64,000 bases of DNA from contig CM072807.1 of NCBI GenBank assembly GCA_037013495.1, positions 11,969,001 to 12,033,000 of the forward strand, read 5' to 3'. Positions within the stretch are counted from its first letter, which is position 1. Every line of letters begins with the position of its first letter. Below are positions 60,801-64,000 of the stretch, in pieces. Source of the stretch: Hippophae tibetana (Eukaryota; Streptophyta; Magnoliopsida; Rosales; Elaeagnaceae). The notes beneath the pieces are model-generated. The model did not search any database and had not been told where the DNA came from. It saw only the letters and a program-made list of their open reading frames with translations. Both the position numbers and the translations under genes were made by a program.

Positions 60801-61697
60801 TGTTAAGAGCTAATTTTGATATGAAAGATCTTGGAGAAGCAAGTGTAATCCTTGGTATAAAAATAACTAGGTCTGAAAAGGGAATTTCTCTAGATCAATC
60901 TCATTACATTGAGAAGATCTTAAAGAAATATAATTACTTTAACTGTAAACCTGCATGTACTCCTTATGATCCTAGTGTAAAGTTGTTCAAGAACACCGGA
61001 GACGGTGTTAGACAAACTGAGTATGCGAGCATCATTGGTAGCTTACGTTACGCTACTGATTGCACTAGACCAGACATAGCTTATGTTGTGGGACTACTAT
61101 GTAGGTTTACCAGTAGACCTAGTGTAGAGCATTGGAATGTTATTGAAAGGGTCATGAGATACCTTAAGAGAACTATGAATCTTGGATTATAAAAAGTTTC
61201 CCGCTGTTCTAGAAGGATACAGCGATGCAGATTGGAACGCTTTATCAGAAGACTCCAAAGCAACTAGTGGTTATATATTTAACATAGCTGGTGGAGCTGT
61301 TTCTTGGAAGTCTAAGAAACAGACAATATTGGCTCAATCCACAATGGAGTCTGAAATGATAGCACTAGCCACTGCTAGTGAAGAAGTAGGCTGGCTAAGA
61401 AGTCTGTTAGCTGAGATCCCTTTGTGGGAAAGACCGATACCAGCTGTCTTGATCCACAGCGATAGTACCGCGGCTATTGCATAGATTCAGAACCGTTACT
61501 ACAACGGCAAGAGACGACAAATACGTCGTAAGCATAGCACAATCAGAGAATTTCTCTCTACGGGAGCTGTAAGAGTGGATCATGTACATTCTGATGAAAA
61601 TTTGGCAGATCCTTTGACGAAAGGATTACCAAGAGAGAAGGTTTTCAAAACCTCAAAAGATGGGATTAATGCCCTTAGAATGAAGAGTCACTTATGA
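57814..61697 (+). pseudogene. copia Gag-Pol with two frameshifts and two stops
   Basis: First frame 57814-59601: Gag starts MSTEMLTADLNKPFRF; zinc knuckle CX2CX4HX4C at residues 266-279; protease with D315 in WWVDTGAS; integrase zinc region (WHARLCHVN, CDFCSQTK), Asp in HSDICEIDG and Asp in RSDRGTEY. At a run of seven A (59576-59582) the frame shifts; the second frame resumes with APYSPEMNGKTESKNRTFTE (integrase Glu), C-terminal region and RT to KSLYGLKQAPKK. Trp then reads TGA at 60629-60631. The same frame continues with YVDDMLIFGS to [11 protein letters not shown], where a small indel (about 61182-61192) shifts into RNase H ([26 protein letters not shown]). A TAG follows at about 61483-61485, then the tail to 61697. 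The catalytic residues themselves remain. Non-functional, but damage is light. Confidence 0.9.
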
Positions 61698-62235
61698 TGG
61701 TAACCCAACTTATAGACTGGAGATCCCAAGAAATAAGTTCAAAGGGTAATAACAAGTCATGAAGTGATATGAGATGTATCATGCTATTTATCAAATCCCA
61801 TTCTATATTGTTAAAAGCATGAAGTCCTGAAGCGATAGAAAAGGATGAGTTAATTGTTAAACTCTTAATGAGTTATATACTCTATGTGGAGTGGAGTACA
61901 TAGCTACAGGAGTACTCTTGATAGACTCACCTATGTGAATGTGGAAGTGTGGCCGCTTCCTATGAAATTTTTTGGGCAAAATTTACTAGAGCGTTCACTA
62001 TACTGGGATACACGTGCATGGCCGTAAAGCACGGGCTTTTTCAAACTACACCTTGGAAAGGTTGTGTGTGTGATGATTGTTAGAGATAGAGTTCAAAACT
62101 ACGAGTTACTCTAGTATATTCTAAAGCATTAACACTATGTAAAGGTTCAAGTCGATAGACACCTTTTCGCTTATGCACAATCTTATAATTTTAATTGATC
62201 GGTTGCTCGATGAAAATTATTTTTTATATAAAATT
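61698..62235 (+). other. 3' untranslated part of the copia between pol and purine tract
   Basis: About 540 bp with no open frame; no second gene (for example an env-like ORF) could be seen on either strand. Confidence 0.6.
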
Positions 62236-62243
62236 CAAGTGGG
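62236..62243 (+). other. Polypurine tract of the 56.9-63.1 kb copia
   Basis: AAGTGGGGG directly before the 3' LTR. The exact LTR border within the G run is uncertain by two bases. Confidence 0.7.
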
Positions 62244-63105
62244 GGTTGGAAAAAAAATGAAATTTATTAAAAAATAGATTGTTGGGAAATGTGTCTTGTC
62301 CCACATTGCTTTTTTATATTATTTTAAAGAGGTATAAATAGTGAAGAGTTTGTTATTGGGATTGAGCCCCAAGGGGCACCCATTTTTGTGGAAGGGGAGA
62401 GGACCTAGGCAAATGTGATACCACACACACACGCGCGCGCGCCGCCGCCACCGCCGTCCGGCCGTGCCGAGCCGAGTCCGAGTCTGAGTGCGTGTGTGTG
62501 AGGTGAGATGGTATTTTATTTTTTGGTAAAATATTCTTTTTAAGGAAAAATTTTCCACTTACAAAATTGGTTGTTATATATATATATTTTTATTCAGGAA
62601 AAAAGAGTCGTTGCTCGTATTTATTCAAAAAAATATCTGTTACTCGTCTTTAATCTGAAAATGGCCGTTACTTTTCATTACTCAGAATGGCCATTACATT
62701 CTTAATTCCCAGACATTGTCGTTTTATTCATAATTGCTACACGTTTTCTAAAGCCTATAAAAAGAGGGCTTCAGCTCTCATTTTAACACAACAATTAGCA
62801 ATCTCATCTCCATACGAAAAACAATTCTCTCTACAATTTTTAAGTATTCTTTTTAGTTTTCCGAGCAACAAATTTTCTGGTGTAGCATTCCAGTCTTCAT
62901 CAGTGCAGTGAAGTTCTGAGACAGAGATTGCGATTCTGGGCTGTTTTATCCTAGGGACGACGAGGCTGTGTTTGCTTGCACAAATTGGGCAGAGCTGCGA
63001 AACGTCTTAAAGAGAGCGACCTAGTCCGCGACTCAACCCAAGCAGTTACTTTGAAGTTATCGGTAATATTGTTCCTACACTATTTTTTATAAACTTGCAT
63101 CAACA
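62244..63105 (+). repeat. 3' LTR of the 56.9-63.1 kb copia
   Basis: Ends ...GCATCAACA like the 5' LTR; 49 bp shorter owing to indels in the CG-rich and GGCCGTTA-rich parts. The last 400 bases are almost the same as in the 5' copy. Confidence 0.9.
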
Positions 63106-63239
63106 GACATTGCCAGAGCATTTTCAAATAATTTGTTCTCAACTTTAGTCCATGTAGTGCTCTTGATTTTTTCAAGAAGCCAATTTGAGCTTGAAATATA
63201 GAATGCAAGGAAGAGGATTTCCATTTCCAAACTTAACAT

Positions 63240-64000
63240 TCTAAGTTCACCACAAAAGTTTAAAGTAATATATTACAAAATTTACAATTTTCTAATTTCC
63301 TATTTGATGTCCTAGGATGAATAATCGAAAGGATTTAAACCCTAGAAACCAGTATTAAGTTGAAGAATCAATAGTCTTAAAACCCTAGAAACCTACTAAA
63401 ATTTTGAAAGAGTTCTCTAAAATGAACAAAATTGGGTATGTGTTTGGAATTTTATTGTTGTATATTTCACTTTATAGCAATTTCCATGTTTTCATTGTGT
63501 ATTATTCACACTTAATAAGCTCAACCCTATTACATAATTTTTTTTGCAACAATTATGTGTTCTATGTTTTTTAAAGACCTCAAACTCAAAACCAAGTATT
63601 TTTTATAACTTTTGGGTGTAAAAATAAATCTTCATATAATAATAAATTTATAAATTTGTAATTATCCGAAAACAAGAAAGAGAAATGATAACAAATCGTT
63701 GAAAACCGTAAACCAAATCAAACCAAACTGTTCGATTATAATATTTTGGATAGTTAAACAGTCTGATCCAATCTAGTTTGAACAATATGAATAACCCGAT
63801 TTGGTTAAAAAAAATTACTAAAAACCGGACCAAATTGGACCATAAACACCCATAATTATGATTATTGTAATTGAAGAAAAATGTTATTATAGAGATACAA
63901 TATATAGCTATTGTGTTTTTATTTAGATTTAGAACATGAGAAGATGAAGAAATATTGATGCTAAAAGAGTGATGAAAAATATGATGTGAGAAACACTAGT
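63240..64000. other. Sequence upstream of the MYB pseudogene and right flank
   Basis: Minus-strand upstream DNA of the MYB pseudogene, then the possible transposon end (to about 63850), then AT-rich flank to the window edge. No further gene seen. Confidence 0.45.

Larger units (their letters stand above)
56879..63105 (+). mobile_element. Ty1-copia element (Tork-like), nearly full length, with mild decay
   Basis: LTRs 56879-57789 (911 bp) and 62244-63105 (862 bp), TGTTGG...CAACA. Flanks AACAT and GACAT form a 5-bp duplication with one mismatch. The interior is in the right order: gag-pol (57814-61697), about 550 bp of 3' non-coding DNA, then a purine tract AAGTGGGGG. Only a few lesions interrupt the coding sequence. 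The LTRs differ mainly by indels in the 57230-57360 part. No canonical primer-binding site follows the 5' LTR. Confidence 0.9.
56680..63239 (-). pseudogene. DIVARICATA-like MYB/SANT transcription factor pseudogene, interrupted
   Basis: Minus strand, ATG at 63237-63239, open for 45 codons up to the copia: MLSLEMEILFLAFYISSSNW, then LLEKIKSTTWTKVENKLFEN, ALAM. The reading resumes left of the copia (from 56878) as FDKDTPDR, stop, DKVAAIIPRKNLVDVMKHYS, then stops. This is the first SANT/MYB repeat of DIVARICATA-type factors (TTWT..ENK.FE.ALA..DKDTPDRW.KVA..IP.K...DV...Y), which normally bind DNA and partner proteins in the nucleus. Lesions: the conserved Trp after DR is a TAG stop, downstream stops or a shift, and the copia insertion. 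The second MYB repeat is not visible, so it was probably a partial copy. Confidence 0.75.
56250..63850. mobile_element. Possible non-autonomous DNA transposon carrying a MYB fragment, split by a copia
   Basis: The left edge reads GGGGTGTCCAAAGACTAGAC and the right edge, read on the minus strand, GGGTGTTTATGGTCCAATTT. Both then run into words such as CCAAACCA, GATTCGA and CCGATTTGG in opposite orientation. Such ends are typical of abundant hAT-like non-autonomous plant elements. Without the copia the unit is about 1.4 kb and holds the MYB pseudogene. The terminal match is short and no clean 8-bp duplication was found, so this remains a hypothesis. Confidence 0.3.

Noticed and set aside
61698..62235. 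Possible extra (env-like) ORF between pol and the 3' LTR
   Set aside because: No open frame of useful length on either strand.
1..64000. Bias of copia remnants to the minus strand
   Set aside because: Most of the dead copies are minus, but the number is too small to mean anything.
1..64000. CRISPR arrays, operons, prophage, toxin or defence systems
   Set aside because: No regularly spaced repeats with spacers and no bacterial gene organisation; all evidence points to plant nuclear DNA.

Overview
This is AT-rich nuclear DNA from a eudicot plant. The evidence is one spliced plant gene with GT-AG introns, abundant plant-type LTR retrotransposons primed by initiator Met-tRNA, and long AT-rich spacers with (AT)n microsatellites. 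I cannot fix the species. No bacterial operon, CRISPR array, rRNA or tRNA gene was seen. All exon models and element boundaries were read by eye; nothing was aligned by computer.

Layout. 1-4.3 kb: the 5' half of a minus-strand gene for a PH-domain RhoGAP of the REN1 type (seven coding exons), continuing off the left edge; its promoter and leader lie at 3.75-4.3 kb. 4.3-9.4 kb: AT-rich spacer with a foldback repeat, a heavily decayed Ty1-copia pol (6.2-8.4 kb) and a decayed tandem repeat. 9.4-16.1 kb: a decayed minus-strand Ty3-gypsy element whose gag is split by a 2.1-kb solo LTR (11,672-13,768) carrying five CACGTG boxes. 16.6-23.4 kb: exon-like remnants of an unrecognised minus-strand gene, one exon interrupted by an intact Ty1-copia element (16,753-21,856: two 450-bp LTRs that read as identical, perfect 5-bp target duplication, uninterrupted 1344-residue Gag-Pol).

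25.0-29.6 kb: an old, nearly full-length minus-strand copia (Ale/Retrofit-like). 30.6-35.2 kb: another old minus-strand copia that has lost protease and integrase. 35-40.7 kb: spacer with a 112-bp tandem duplication and a small GC-richer island at 37.3-37.8 kb. 40,671-43,000: a compact copia-type element with LTRs, primer site and perfect target duplication whose interior encodes only Gag (TR-GAG-like). 44.3-45.7 and 54.7-55.5 kb: copia RT/RNase H fragments. 45.7-54.7 kb is almost all AT-rich spacer.

56.2-63.9 kb: a nested structure. A DIVARICATA-like MYB/SANT pseudogene (minus strand, start at 63,239) lies between two outer sequences that look like inverted ends of a DNA transposon, and a plus-strand copia (56,879-63,105) has inserted inside its SANT codons.

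The only gene likely to be functional for the plant is the REN1-like RhoGAP, which would act on ROP GTPases in polar growth. The only element that looks competent for its own mobility is the copia at 16.75-21.86 kb. The least expected observations are snRNA-promoter-like motif pairs in LTRs (a GTCCCACATTG-type box 33 nt from a TATA box in one family, 24 nt in another), the split MYB pseudogene, and the intact copia sitting in an exon remnant.
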